Assembly (NCBI GenBank): GCA_029747015.1
Contig: JAKOGI010001361.1
Location: 40,001-104,000, forward strand
From: Carnegiea gigantea
Lineage: Eukaryota > Streptophyta > Magnoliopsida > Caryophyllales > Cactaceae
Reading direction: 5' to 3'
DNA: 64,000 bases
Shown here piece after piece: positions 27,631 to 39,888 of this stretch. The notes under the pieces are model-generated. The model had not been told where the DNA came from, made no database searches, and saw only the letters and a list, made by a program, of their open reading frames with translations. The position numbers were made by a program, and so were the translations under genes. Within the stretch, counting starts at the first letter, position 1. Each line of letters begins with the position of its first letter.

Positions 27631-29885
27631 TTCAACACTTCCTTTCTAACTACTTCCTGAAGAGTTGGGTTCAAACGCCTTTGGCGGTCTCGGTAGGATT
27701 TAGCATTGTCCTCTAAATAAATTATATGTTGCACAATGGAAGGACTAATACCCTCAATGTCCCCTAAGGTCCAACCTAAGGCTTTCTTGTTCTCTCTAAG
27801 TAAGGCAATGAGTTTGTCTTCGTGATCCCGATCTAGGTCAGAAGCAACAATGACAGGTAAAGATTCATCGGATCCTAGAAATGCATACTTAAGAGAGTCA
27901 AGAAGAGGCTTCAAGTCGAGAGCCAGAGGGGAAACAGATTCATGTATAGATTCAGAAACAGCAGTGAGCAAGCAATCAGTAGTAGAGCACAAGTCATCAA
28001 ACTCGAACACATCATATTCAGGCTCATCATTCACAAAAAAGGACTCATACTCAGCAGCAAACATTTCATCAAAAGCATCATCAAATACAGAATCTTCCAC
28101 CCAGTTAAGAGTAGAAAACTCCATTTCATCAAAACCAGAGGGCTGTCTTTGCATGCTAAAGATGTTCAATTCAAGAGTCATATTGCCAAAAGACAGTCTC
28201 ATCATCCTATTTCTGTAATTAATGAGGGCATTGATAGTGGCCAAGAAAGGACGCCCTAGAATCACAGGGACTTGACTAGTCAAAATTGACACCTTGTCTG
28301 TCTCAATTACAACAAAGTCCATTGGGTAAGTAAATTCACCCACTCTAATTAGCACATCCTCAATAATACCCCTAGGCAACCTGGTCGATCTATCAGCTAA
28401 TTGAATGATCATCTTGCTAAGTTTCAGCTCACTTAACCCTAACCTCTCATACTCAGTGAAGGGTATCAAGTTGACACTAGCTCCTAAATCGAGCAGAGCT
28501 CTATGAATAAGCTGGTCGCCTATAACTATAGAAATAGTAGGGCACCCGGGGTCCTTATACTTCACTGAGATCTGGTGAGAAGGGATAGAACTAGCGCCAA
28601 AAGCTAAGAAAGCCTTTTTAGGGACCCTAGTTGCTCTCTTGGTTATACACAGATCCTTTAAAAATCGAGCGTATGGAGGCATCTGCTGAATAGTATTGAG
28701 AAAGGGAATGTTAATGTTGACTTGAGAGAAGGTCTCTCTCATCTTCTCAACATGAGCTTGGTCTTTCTTCTTAAGCCTATGGGAAAAAGGAGGCAAAGGC
28801 ATATGGACTTTCTTAGTAGAAGAATCTTTGGGAGGCTCAACTGAATCAGAGGAAGCTTTCTCCTCTGGCTCCTCTTTCTTAGAAGGTGACTCAAGAGAGG
28901 GGGGAGTATCAAAATCATTGAGGACACCATCAGTAGCATCCTTTGGCTTACTGGATGAACCAGTTTCTGGAGAAGAAGAAGGGGAAGAAGAAGAAGAAGA
29001 TTTCTGGAAAAATTGGGGAGGATACCTGCAGGGTTCATTGGGATTTCTCACTTGATTGTCAATCTCTCGACCAGATCGAAGAGATATAACTGCATTCACT
29101 TTCCTCACAGACTCACTAGGGTTAGCATCAGAAGAAGAAGAGACATGACCCTTAGGGTTTACCTCAGGTTGACTTGGAAAAGTACCTGACTCCTTAGAAG
29201 ATGATGCTAATTGGAAAAACTGTTTAGTCATTATTCGCATCATTTTCTCCATATTAGCACTTATCATTCTTTCCACATTACTGTTAATTCTCCTCTCCAT
29301 TCTATCAATATTAGTATAACCAGGAGGAGGTTGAGCTTGAGCTACAGGGGGTGGAGGTCTAGGTGCATTGGGAACACGTGGAAAAGCCGGTCTCTGAAAA
29401 GAATTAGAAGGATGGGAAAGAGGTTGGGAGTTAAGAATTGCAGCATTTGGTCCATTACTCGAAGAAAAGTTAGGGTGATTCCTACACCCTAGATTATAAT
29501 AAGGGAAAAATGGGTCGTTCTTTGCTCTGTGGAAGGCCATACTCGCTTGCTCTTGTCCAGTTGCTAATTGATGAGCAAAATAAGGACAAGCACTTAAGGA
29601 ATGATCTAAGGCCTCACAGTGGGAACAAGACACAATACAAGTCTGAGACACCTGGGGCATTTGGGGAGACAACCCCTTTAACATATTTTCCAGAACAGCA
29701 ATCTTAGACTCTAAGTGACTTACATCAGAGATAGAATGCAACCCACCCCTTGTAATCCTAGAACTTAGACTGTCATCACGAGCAGTTTCCCATTGTACGG
29801 TTTTCTCAACTAAGTCCTCTAAAAATTCCCAAGTAGCCATGTCGCTCTTAGAAAGAAAGTCATCCTGACATATGGACTCTACCAT
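27540..29885 (-). pseudogene. gag C-terminal part, protease and start of RT (Athila-type)
   Basis: 781 codons in the same frame as the gag start at 30545, separated by one stop at 29922-29924. It has a gag region with a cysteine cluster (CSHCEALDHSLSACPYF, zinc-knuckle-like), then a Pro/Ser-rich linker. A retropepsin-like domain follows, with the active-site-like LLDLGASVNLIP and later VPVILGRPFLATINA. RT begins near the end. The final ~25 codons are frameshifted. Confidence 0.9.
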
Positions 29886-29921
29886 GGTTCTCGTTTGTTG
29901 GTCCAGTCCTTCATAAATAAT

Positions 29922-30545
29922 CTAGCACAAACATGCCTGGTCTAAACCATGATGGGGACATTGGGCTAGCAAATTTTTGAACCTATCAAAATATTTCCGA
30001 AATGATTCCCTATCGAGTTGCACAAATTGATTAATCTCATTCCTCAGCTTAACAGTCTTGGCATTAGGAAAATATTTTCTTGAGAACAATCGTACAAAAT
30101 CATTCCAAGAAGCAACAGAATTAGTAGCCAAGCCGTACATCCAATGTTTAGCAGAATCTTTCAAAGTAAAAGAAATCAATTTCATACGCACAATATCAAT
30201 GGGGATATTAGGGAAATGCATCATGGAGCATACTTCTTCAAATTTCCTCAAAAATAAATAAGCATCCTCTAAACCAGTAAATTTAGGGAGCATCTGAGTA
30301 TAATGAGGTCTCAATTCGAAAGTAACATTCAGTTCAAGGTCGGTTATAGTAAAACAAGATGGCAAAGTAGTCCTAGGAGGATAAAAGATATCACTCAAAG
30401 ATCTTTCTTGTACCATTTCTTCAATTCTAGGCTTGGGTTCAGATTCAGATGTTAATTCAATCTCGGGATCAGGCTCACTCCTATAAAGTCGATTATTTTC
30501 AGGATTTCTAACCCAACCAGTCATATAAATCCCACACCTCACCAA
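29922..30545 (-). pseudogene. gag N-terminal part (Athila-type)
   Basis: 207 codons with the retrotransposon gag core: KFTGLEDAYLFLRKFEEVC, IVRMKLISFTLKDSAKHW, WNDFVRLFSRKYFPNAKT and SFRKYFDRFKNLLAQCPHHG. It stops at a single in-frame TAG and continues directly as IIYEGLDQQTRTMVES in the same frame, so this is a simple nonsense break. Confidence 0.9.
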
Positions 30546-31359
30546 AGGTTCTATTTTTAGTCTTTTCTTTTTTTTCTTTTTTTTTTCTTTCTTTTTGTTT
30601 TTTTAATTTTTTTTCCTTTTCTTTAAAGCCACAAAATAAAACAAAAAAGACTAAATCAAAACTAAAGACAATTTACAAATAGAAAATAAGCAAAGCTCAA
30701 ACAAAAGCACAAACACCGAAAAAAACTAAAAATAAATAAATAAAACTACACCTAAGCAACCTAATTCTAAAAATAAAATTTAAAACAGAAAATAAGACTC
30801 CTAAAATCAGAACTAAATATACAGCAAAATCCAATAATCACAAGGGACATAAATATATTTTTTCTCGAATTTTTTCTGTCCCCGAGCAGTGCAAAAAAAT
30901 GCAAATAGATTATTAAGTCCGAAATTCACAGAAAAATCGTGACAGTTCCAACAATTCTACAAAAAGTCACACAAACTCTAGAAATTATGCTGAATCTAGA
31001 ACAAATATCAAAATAGCAAAAATCACACCAAAATATGCCCAAAAAATTCAAACAGATTATGAAATGTTAAAAAATCTGCATTGACTTTTTTCTCCAAATC
31101 AGTTCTACTTTATGGCTTTTGCTGCACATAAACCAAATGCATAAGTACTGTTTTTTCAGCAAACAATAAACTCTAAAACTAAAACAAACATCAAAAATCG
31201 AAAGGCTAACTTAATTCAAAATTAAAACTAAACTAAATTTTGAAACGAAATAACGACTCAACTAAACTAAAAATCACAACTCTTAAATTAAAACGAAAAC
31301 GACTCGAACGACTCTAATAATTAAACTACGACTCGAGGCAACCTAATTTCACAAAATCA
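30546..31359 (-). other. 5' leader of the Athila-type element
   Basis: About 0.8 kb of A-rich (+ strand) untranslated leader between PBS and gag, with a long TTTTCTTTTTT run at 30560-30625. No gene was seen. Confidence 0.6.
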
Positions 31360-31377
31360 TCCCCAGTAACGGCGCCA
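31360..31377 (-). other. Primer-binding site of the Athila-type element
   Basis: On the - strand TGGCGCCGTTACTGGGGA lies 6 nt after the end of the 5' LTR. It resembles the tRNA-Asp primer site used by Athila elements. Confidence 0.85.
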
Positions 31378-31383
31378 AAAACT

Positions 31384-32923
31384 TGTTGTGATTCCCGCAA
31401 GTATACGGTTAACGTCGTAATACTGGAAGGTGTCAATCCTCAGGAATGAGTTATGAGATTAGGTCACAAATTATTAGTTAACATGCTAACATTAACAAGA
31501 TACTTAGGCTAAATTACTTAATGAAAGGAAGTATTAACTAGTACCATTAAATCTATGTTGAATTCTATCTACTTTTAAACTAAACTGCAACTGAGAACAG
31601 TAACTTTCCAGCATTTCAAAACAATGAAAGCAGTAATCAAAATAACAGTCTAAAATACTGAGTAACCACAATCCAATCCATATTTTGACATTCCCTAGAC
31701 CAATTAAAGACAAGGGAATGAAGGAAGCTTCACTGCTATAACTTGTATCAGAACAATTGAAATTAAAATCCCAAGCAGAGGTTGGATAATAACAGGCAAC
31801 AACAGATACGCAATGGAGAAGTGGAACCCAAGTAACCAAACAACACCAAGCTTGCACAATTCAAAATCAGAACTGGAACTTTTTACCTGAATCTCACAAC
31901 CTAAACCAAATTATGCTAATTGAGAAATTAAAGTTCTTAGTCTGGAAAAACCAATGAAAAGAAAACTCAAGAAGATTTTACTTGGAAGAATAATGTTCTA
32001 TGCTATGCTCTCCTGACTCGGTTTGCCAACTCGAGATCCAATTACACAGTTGAAGGACTAAAATCTAGAACTGAAACTGAAAACAAATAAAATCGTAGAT
32101 TGAAAACGAAAACCAAATCTTGAACTGGGAAACTCTGTGCTCTACTCTAGGCTCCTATTCTGCGCTAATCTCCCGCTTTGCTCTGTTCTTCGGCTTCCAT
32201 TAAAAGCCCTGAAGAACGCTAACTTTTGCCCCTTCAATTGCTTCTCCCTTCACCTTGTCACTGATGCTTTTATGATGGTGATGATGATGGATAATGAATG
32301 AGGAGAGAGAGGGCTTGCGGTTTTGGGTGTGAGGGAGGCGAAGGGTCATGCCCTGTTCGTGGCCTTGCTTCTCGGGTCTGGGGGTCGCAGGATGGCATGA
32401 AGAAGGCAGGGGAAAGATGGAGAGGGGAAGAAGACAGCTCATGAGCATGTGCCCAACATGTGATTTCTAAGTGAGAAGAGAGAGACCGGGCTGGGCAATA
32501 CAAAGAGAAGGAGCCTCGGCTGCTGCTGGGGACCGAAGTGGGCCTAGCCCACGCGTGAGGGGTTTAAGTGGAAAGGGGGAAGGCTGGAGTGAGGCTGGCG
32601 GGCTGCGAGACTAGGCCAGAGAAAAGGGAGAGAAAAATAGATCGGCTAAGGAAGCAGAAGCAAAGGAAGGAGGAGAAGGGGGAACTGGGCTTGGAAGAGC
32701 TGGGCCAAATTGGACTACTCTTCTTCCTTGTTTTTTTTTTTTAAATCTTTTCTCTTGTTTGATCCAACAACCCTTTGTTCCAACTTTTATATCCAATTTA
32801 TTCAAATTTTCATGATACCTACAAAAACAATAAAAACACATCAAAAATTGAATTAACTAATTTATTATGAGCAAATATTAGGTAGTAAGAGGGATATAAA
32901 ATATCATAACTTTTGGTTGAACA
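31384..32923 (-). repeat. 5' LTR of the Athila-type element
   Basis: Same termini as the 22147-23673 copy. The two are mostly identical by eye with scattered substitutions and small indels, including the poly-T length near 32735 and a 10-bp GGAGTGAGGC-type insert near 32590. Confidence 0.95.
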
Positions 32924-32928
32924 ATATA

Positions 32929-33784
32929 AGATCAATTAAGGATAATATTGCTTTGCTTCAATCTCATATGATTTGATCTTGCAAAGTTGACTTAGATGAT
33001 GAAATATTCTACTAATTATGCTAATGAGAATATATAAGAATCATTGACATGATATTGATTTGCAAAATAATATCAGGAATGTAAAAAGAATGATAACATC
33101 CTAATCAAAGTCAAATCTCTTGTTATTTTATGTGTTTCTAAATGATTACCAATATCATCTACATTAGAAAAGCAAAAAAAAGATCTTATGCAGCTTCATG
33201 TCAACATCCATCACGGCAAATTTGCATTAAAAATGAAATCAGAATCTACAGATCATTTTTTAAGGGCATGAAATGCGATTTCGAAATATTCTGGGCAGAA
33301 ACTTCATTTTTGGTTGATTGAGGTCACGACTATATGCCAAGCTTATAAATAAAGGCCACAAAAGTAAGAGCAAAGCATCCAAGCAAGTTGAAAAAGCATT
33401 AAGATTACACATTGAGCTATTGTTCTACACTATGTTTTGAGGTTAAAAATTGAGGTGTGAGGAATTGCTTTTCTATAAGGAATGAACTTAAGAGTTGTAA
33501 GGTTAACTCCCCCAAACTTAAATCAAGAGGTTGGTCTAAGTGTTTGACATCTCTAGAGTACGGTAGCTCTGAGAGATTGTTAAAGAGTTTATCTTAATGA
33601 GAAAAATAGAGAGTTGAATCCTAGAGTTTGATAACTCTAGATGGGGACTTAAGCCTGATTGAGGCCCAACCTCATTAGAATATCATTGTGCATTGTCTCT
33701 ATTTAAGTTCTGCGTTTGCTTTCTATTTTAATTTTTAAGTTTTACAATCACCCTATTCACTGCCCAGGGCAATCTGAATCTTCA
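32929..33784 (+). repeat. Copia 5' LTR, right part
   Basis: It continues the LTR after the nested element and its target duplication, and aligns with about 42229-43087. It has a TATA box TATAAATA at 33344-33351 and ends GAATCTTCA. Confidence 0.93.
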
Positions 33785-33786
33785 AT

Positions 33787-33799
33787 TGGTATCAAAGCC
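33787..33799 (+). other. Copia primer-binding site
   Basis: TGGTATCAAAGCC lies 2 nt after the LTR. It matches the usual initiator-Met site TGGTATCAGAGC with one change. Confidence 0.88.
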
Positions 33800-33831
33800 A
33801 GTCCCACACTTTTTTTGACTTAATAGTCAAG

Positions 33832-35483
33832 TTGGTGACGATTATGGCCTTTTCAAGAGATGTCAATATTGAAGGTCGATCTACTATTAGAACCCGCTTA
33901 TTTAAAGGAACTAATTTTTTTTATTGGAAAAATGCTATGCAGATTTTTATTGAATCTACTGGCATGGAATTGTGGGAAATCGTGAACAATGGACCTTATT
34001 CTATTCCTAAGGTCAAAAATGACAAAGGAGAAGTCATTGATAAACCAAAAGATCAATATACAAGTGCCCACTAGGATAAACTTACCAAGAATTCAAGAGT
34101 TAAACCTATTCTTTACTGTAGTTAGATGCTAACGAATATAACAAAATTTCTGCATTGATATAGCTAAATAGATTTAGAACAAACTAATCGTTATATATGA
34201 AGGGACAAGCCAAGTTCGTGAAACAAAAATGAACATGTTCGTACATCAATACGAACTGTTCAAAATGCAGACAGACAAATCAAGATATGTTTACTCGATT
34301 CATCGACATCACCAATAACTTGAAGTCACTTGCTAAGACCTATTCAAACGAAGAAATGGTGAGAAAGATCATTCGGTGTCTCCAAAGAACAAGTGGAGAC
34401 CAAAGGTTATTACAATCAAGGAAGATCAAGATCTGAAGAAGCTGGAACTAGATGATCTTTTAGGAAAGCTCTTGACACATGAGATTCATCTCAAGGAGGA
34501 CGAGGGAGAAAGCTCAAAGAAAGGAATAACTCTAAAAGCCATACAAGAAAATTGCACTTCAAGCGATGAAGAATCCAATGACAATGATGAAGAAGCATTC
34601 TTATTGATATAACAAAATGAGGCTAAAGAAAAAGCTTAATCAATGATGATTCAACTCAAAAAGACCGACATCAAAAAGAAATGAAAAATCCTCCAAAGAT
34701 AAGTTTTTTCATAAGGACAATGCTAATGTTAGTTCTTGTTATGGATGTGGCATGTCAGGACACTTATTGAAGGACTGTCCGCTAATCCAAACGATGGGTG
34801 AAAAACAGAGATTCAAAAAGAAAGACAACAAGAGAGCAATGATCGTTGCTTGGAGCGATAACGAAATAATTGACAGTGAAAGTGATGAAGAACACACTGT
34901 TAACATCTGTCTTATGGCTAAAGAAGTACAAGATAATGAAAGGTCTGAGTATGAAAGTACTGATGAGGCAGATATATTCGCTCTCTATGAAAGCTCTAAT
35001 GAAGAATTAATTAACGCCTTAGTTAGCTTCGCTAAACTATAACAGAGATATTTATCTAAATATAAAGATCTCAAGAAAAATGTTTGAGAATTAAATCAAA
35101 AGAAAGCAGTTCTTAGAATACTGAATAATGACCTTCATGATAAAGTTAAAAGTTTAGAAAATAAAAATGTGGAATTGCTAGCCAAGTGTGACAAAGATCA
35201 CAAAATAATCCTAAAATTTACGCAAGGTCAACAAAATTCGGATAAGTTGCTCTGTAGCCAAAAAGCATCTTTCAACAAAGAAGGAATTGGATATAATCAC
35301 TCAAACAAAAAGAAAACCTATAAGAATTTCTTTGTTAAGTCCACCCCACATGAAAAGAATGCAAAAACCTGTAATTATTGCTCAAAATTGGTCATATTAC
35401 CTACTTATGCCCATGTAGAAAACCATCTTCAAGAATTATTCAAATATGGGTTCCTAAAGGAACAAGACCATCTAACATGGTAG
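33832..35483 (+). pseudogene. Copia gag, broken
   Basis: The start region reads LFKGTNFFYWKNAMQIFIES, the usual N-terminal gag motif. A later frame has KWRPKVITIKEDQDLKKLEL and LLGKLLTHEI, the end of the gag core. A zinc knuckle CYGCGMSGHLLKDC (CX2CX4HX4C) is at about 34739-34780. The pieces are in separate frames, cut by stops at 34072 and 34611 and by frameshifts, so no full gag can be made. Confidence 0.88.
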
Positions 35484-35554
35484 CTAGTGATTTTGAATCC
35501 AGATTTAACGCCAAAAGTAGAAGAAAGATTTGATTTCTTGTTCTGTAGGCCTGC

Positions 35555-36190
35555 TTGAAATTCGGGAAAGGCCTATGGTATCTTGATAGTCGATGTTTAA
35601 GACACATGAGTGGTAATGCTTCTTTATTCATTGAATTCAAAAAGAAAGGACATGGAAGTGTTACATTTGGAGACAAAGGTATAGATAAAATAATTGGTAT
35701 TAGAAAAATTGGTAAAGATCTCTCCAACTCCATTGATAATATCTATCTTGTTGATGGCTTAAAATTCAATCTTTTAAGTATATCTCAATTATGTGACAAA
35801 GGAAACCTCGTAACATTTAACTCTACTAATTGTATTGTTAAAAATAAGAAATCTGGAAAAATTACTCTTTATGGACAAGAATTAAAAATGTTTATGCAAT
35901 AGACATGGATAATATTCCCTCACACAGTCTTTTTGGTTGAAGATCTCTCCAACTCTATTGATAATATCTATCTTGCTGATTGCGTAAAATTCAATCTTTT
36001 AATTATATCTCAATTATGTGACATAAGAAACCTCGTAACATTTGACTCTCCTAATTGCATTGTTAACAATAAGAAATTTGGAAAATTACTCTTCATGGAC
36101 CAAGAATTAAAACTGTTTATGCAATAGACATTGATAATATTCCCTCACACAATTTATTATGTTTTAAAGTCTCACATCATGAGGATAATT
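35555..36190 (+). pseudogene. Copia protease remnant and GAG-pre-integrase, with internal duplication
   Basis: WYLDSRCLRHMSGNASLF is the Copia protease site, but the usual DSG triad reads DSR. DNIYLVDGLKFNLLSISQL and IVKNKKSGK follow as in normal elements. A ~225-bp segment (35716-35940) is then repeated head to tail (35941 to about 36164) as DNIYLADCVKFNLLIISQL, with a stop at the end of each copy. Confidence 0.87.
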
Positions 36191-36987
36191 GGCTATGACA
36201 TCGTAGACTAGGACATACTAGCATGCATACAATTAAAAAATTAGCAAAAAATGAATTAGTACAAGGACTCCCAACATGTAATTTTGAAAATGACAACTAT
36301 GTGATGCTTATGCTAAAGGAAAGCAAGTACACAACACTTTTAAGTCAAAGAAAAATATCAGCACATTCAGACAGTTAGCCTCCTCCATATGGACTTATAT
36401 GGGCCCACACCTATACAAAGTTTAGGACATAACAAATACATTCTTGTGATTGTTGATGATTATTCTCACTTCACATGGGTCTCCTTTTTGAAAGAAAAGA
36501 ATGAAGCTTTTAAAAGAATTTTCAAAACTCTATAAACAATTATAAGTTTACAAAAACTCACCAATCATATTCATAAAAAGCAATCATGGTAGAGAATTTG
36601 ATCAAAAAGAATTTACAGAATTTTTTAGTAATCATGGAATTGCTTATAATTTTTCAGCACCACATCCACCCCAACAGAACGGTGTAGTCGAAAGGAAAAA
36701 TCACACTTTAGAGGATATGGCACGTACTATGATATGCGAAAGTAACGTCCCTCGAAATTTTTGGGTTGAAGTGGCAAATACTGCTAATTACGTTCTCAAT
36801 CGATATTTAATTCAACCCATTTTATAAAAGGATTCGTTATGAATTATTTAAAGGCAATCGACCTAACCTTTCTTACTTTTGACCTTTTGGATGTAAATAT
36901 TTTGTTCATAACAATGGTAAGAATAACCTAGGAAAATTTGATGCTAAAAGTAACGAAGGAATATTTGCGGCATATTCTATACATAGT
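36191..36987 (+). pseudogene. Copia integrase, broken
   Basis: RRLGHTSMHTIKKLAKN is the zinc-finger side of integrase. LLHMDLYGPT and ILVIVDDYSHFTWVSFLKEK hold the first catalytic aspartates. GREFDQKEFTEFFSNHGI and SAPHPPQQNGVVERKNHTLE follow with the catalytic Glu. Frames change several times and stops intervene. It is interrupted after EGIFAAYSIHSK by an insertion. Confidence 0.87.
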
Positions 36988-38150
36988 AAGTAGACCTGTC
37001 AATTCGGGCAGGCGGGTCAAATACAGGTCGAGTGTATTTCAGGTTCAGGTAAATTATGGGTCGTGTGTATTTCGGGTTCGGGTAGAATACGGGTAGGTGT
37101 ATTTCGGTTTTACGAGTTTTGGGTTAACCCAACGAATTTGGAGCACCTTTTTAGTGAGTTATTTCTCTTTTTGTAAAAATCTAAATTTTGGCATAGTTAT
37201 TACTTAGAATTGTTTGTATTTAATGAACAAACATTTTAATTATAATTTCTTAAAAGAATTAAAAAATATTTAAACTTTTCAATATCATATATGAATGCCA
37301 TGTACTGGTAGAGATTAAGTCACGTTTGAGTGGGTTGGTCCGTGTATTAAATATTAATAATAGGTCGAGCCATTGATGGGCTGACCCATCTAAAGCATGA
37401 TAATGGGTTGGAGCGTTCGACCTGTTAATGACCCATTTCATAATTTGTTATTTTGCTAATTAACATACCATTACCTAATAATGTATGCTTTATTAATGGA
37501 CGGATCCTAACACGAACGCAAATTGGTCCATTGTTCAACACTGGCACCAAGTTCGAGGCCAATTCGAAGGAAACCAAATAAAAGAATATTATAAACGCAC
37601 AAAATATTACAATTATTTATTAATTATAACATCAAAATTTTAAACTATTATAGAGTAATGTTATTTAAAATGCAATGAGCCGTATTCAATTTACTAGGAA
37701 TATAATAGTATGACTTGCACATTTGTAATACTTGTGTTTTTTTCTGAATTGATTTTCTTAATACTAGATATTTAATGCCCATTTCAAAAATTGTTCCATT
37801 TATAAATGGTATATGATGTTATTTTGTGAGAATAAATTTCGAAAAAAATGGATATTATCGTTTAATTTGCAAATTATAAAATGTCTCTCTAAACGATTCA
37901 GTATAATGAGAAATTATCATTGTTAAACGGAAAAAATTAAAGAAAAATAAAAAATAAGGATATAATATTCGGGGTGAGTGGGTGGGTTCGGGTTCGGTTC
38001 GGTTTGACCCAAAAATTTACGGGTTTTTTGGGTTTGGTTTATTTCGGGTTCGGGTCAAGAAAATCGTGTTCAAAACCCAAAACTTTCAGGCAGGTTCGAG
38101 TCGGATTTTCGGGTCGAGTCAATCTTTGCCAGATTAACGATGGTGTGTTA
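36988..38150. mobile_element. ~1.2-kb non-coding insertion in Copia pol
   Basis: Copia coding stops after YSIHSK and resumes about 1.2 kb later (DYERPQEVP...). The inserted DNA begins with GTCAATTCGGGCAGGCGGGT and ends with TTTCGGGTCGAGTCAATC-like sequence, both made of GGGTTCGGGT motifs, with an AT-rich middle. Its right part resembles 2434-2615. Ends and target duplication were not settled; the limits are approximate. Confidence 0.6.
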
Positions 38151-38231
38151 AGTGGCTCCATAGTACAAATTTTAACTTAAACAAGCATAGCGATGATAAA
38201 GAAAAAGCACCAAAAGAGGTAAATCCTGATT

Positions 38232-39200
38232 ATGAGCGCCCACAAGAAGTACCCAAATTTACGAGAAGACACCCCATCCCGAGAAGCAAAGGAGTCTACA
38301 AATGAGCGAAACTCTCCACCTGAAGTGCCACAACAAGAGGTAATTCAAAGACAGTATGGGTCATATCACCCAATGGACAACCTCTTAATGGGTATATCCT
38401 CAAGGGTAAGAAGTTGTTCATCTTTGCATAATTTCTTTGCCTTATTTGCTTTTGTATCACACATAGAACCAAAGAATCACCTAGAAGAACTTAGTGACTC
38501 TAATTGGATAAATGCTATGCAAGATAAATTAAATCAATTTGAAAGAAATCAAATATGGGCACTTACAACTCGACCAAAAGACCATCCGCTAATAGGAACA
38601 AAATAGGTCCTTAGAAACAAATTAGACGAAACCGGAAATGTTATAAGGAATAAAGCAAGATTAGCGGCTAAAGGATACAATCAAGAAGAAAGTATTGATT
38701 TTGATGGAAATTTTGCCCCCATTGTATGATTAGAGGTCATATGCATACTATTAGCATTTGCATTACACATGAACATCAAACTTTATCCAATGACATAAAA
38801 TGTGACTTCCTAAACGTATACTTACAAGAAGACGTTTATGTGGAATAACCTCCCGATTTTGAAAATCTAGAATTTTCCAATCATGTCTATAAACTTCAAA
38901 AGGCTCTTTATGGTCTAAAACAAGATCCAAGGGCTTGGTATGAACAGTTGGGTAAATTTCTCTTAGAACATGGTTTTAAAAGGGGACACATTGATAAAAC
39001 CTTGTTTACTAAAACTAAAGGACATGATTTCATATACTTTTTGGAGCTACAAACAGCTCACTCTGTGACAAATTTTCTAATCTTCTGAGCAAAGAATTTG
39101 AAATGAGGATGATGGGGGAATGAACCATTTTTTTAGGCCTCCAAATCAAACAGTATAAAGATGAAATTTTTATTAATCAAAGTAAATATATTGATGAGCT
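38232..39200 (+). pseudogene. Copia reverse transcriptase, broken
   Basis: HIEPKNHLEELSDSNWINAM and LNQFERNQIWALTTRPKDH mark the RT start. Later frames give NKARLAAKGYNQEESIDFDG and LYGLKQDPRAWYEQLGKFL. Between FIYF and GATNSSL-like sequence (about 39035-39050) the segment with the catalytic YVDD is missing, so this RT is dead by deletion as well as by stops. Confidence 0.9.
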
Positions 39201-39216
39201 CCTAAAGAAATATAAA

Positions 39217-39888
39217 ATGGATCAAGCTAAACATGCTAGGATGCCTACGGCTACGAATGAAAAATTGGATCTTGACAAAGATGGCAAATCTATTAATGAG
39301 AAGGTTTATCGAGGAATGATTGAATCATTACTTCATCTTACTGCTAGTCGTCCTGACATCATGTTTAGTGTATGTTTATGTGCTAGATTTCAAGATTCTC
39401 CTAAAGAATTTCATCTTATCTGTGCAAAAAGAATATTTAGATACCTAGCTGGAACTAAAAATCTAGAGCTATGGTATCCTCGATGGGGAGAATTCTCTTT
39501 AGTAGGATATACTAATGCAGACTATACAGGTTATAAAGTAAACAGAGAAAGTACGTTAGATACTTATCAATTTCTTGGACCAAGTTTGGTTTCATGGCAT
39601 TCTAAGAAACAAGATTCTTTAGGACTTTCAACAACAGAAGCAGAATACATTCCTGCTGGAGCATGTTACACACAATTACTTTGAATTATGCAACAATTGC
39701 ATGATTTAAGGATAAATCTCAAAGAAGTATGTCATCATTTTGTTCGAGATCATGTTGAAAAAGGTCATGTTATTTTAGATTTTGTGCGTACGAATTATCA
39801 ATTAACTGATATTTTTACCAAGCCTCTTAGTGAAGATCGATTTAATTTTATTCTCCACGAACTTGGCATGCTCAATATTGATGCATGA
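39217..39888 (+). pseudogene. Copia RNase H and end of pol
   Basis: LTASRPDIMFSVCLCARFQ, RIFRYLAGTKNLELWYP, YTNADYTGYKVNREST (catalytic Asp) and LGLSTTEAEYIPAGA (catalytic Glu) are the Copia RNase H. One stop at 39682-39684 separates it from the pol end FTKPLSEDRFNFILHELGML. Confidence 0.92.

Larger units (their letters stand above)
22147..32923 (-). mobile_element. Athila-type Ty3/Gypsy retrotransposon nested in the Copia LTR
   Basis: LTRs at 22147-23673 and 31384-32923 are bounded by the perfect target duplication ATATA (22142-22146 and 32924-32928). On the - strand: 5' LTR, PBS TGGCGCCGTTACTGGGGATG, gag, protease, RT, RNase H, integrase, a long non-coding spacer, PPT, 3' LTR. The PBS (tRNA-Asp type) and domain order are those of plant Athila/Tat-like Gypsy elements. 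No env-like frame was recognised. gag-pol is broken by two in-frame stops and at least two frameshifts but is otherwise nearly full length. The LTRs look more alike than the Copia LTRs do, as nesting requires. Confidence 0.96.

Noticed and set aside
22962..32448. 82-codon frame with a His run, present in both Athila LTRs (22962-23210 and 32200-32448, - strand)
   Set aside because: It is conserved because the LTRs are nearly identical. It has no known domain, and the His run comes from a CAT/CATCAT repeat.
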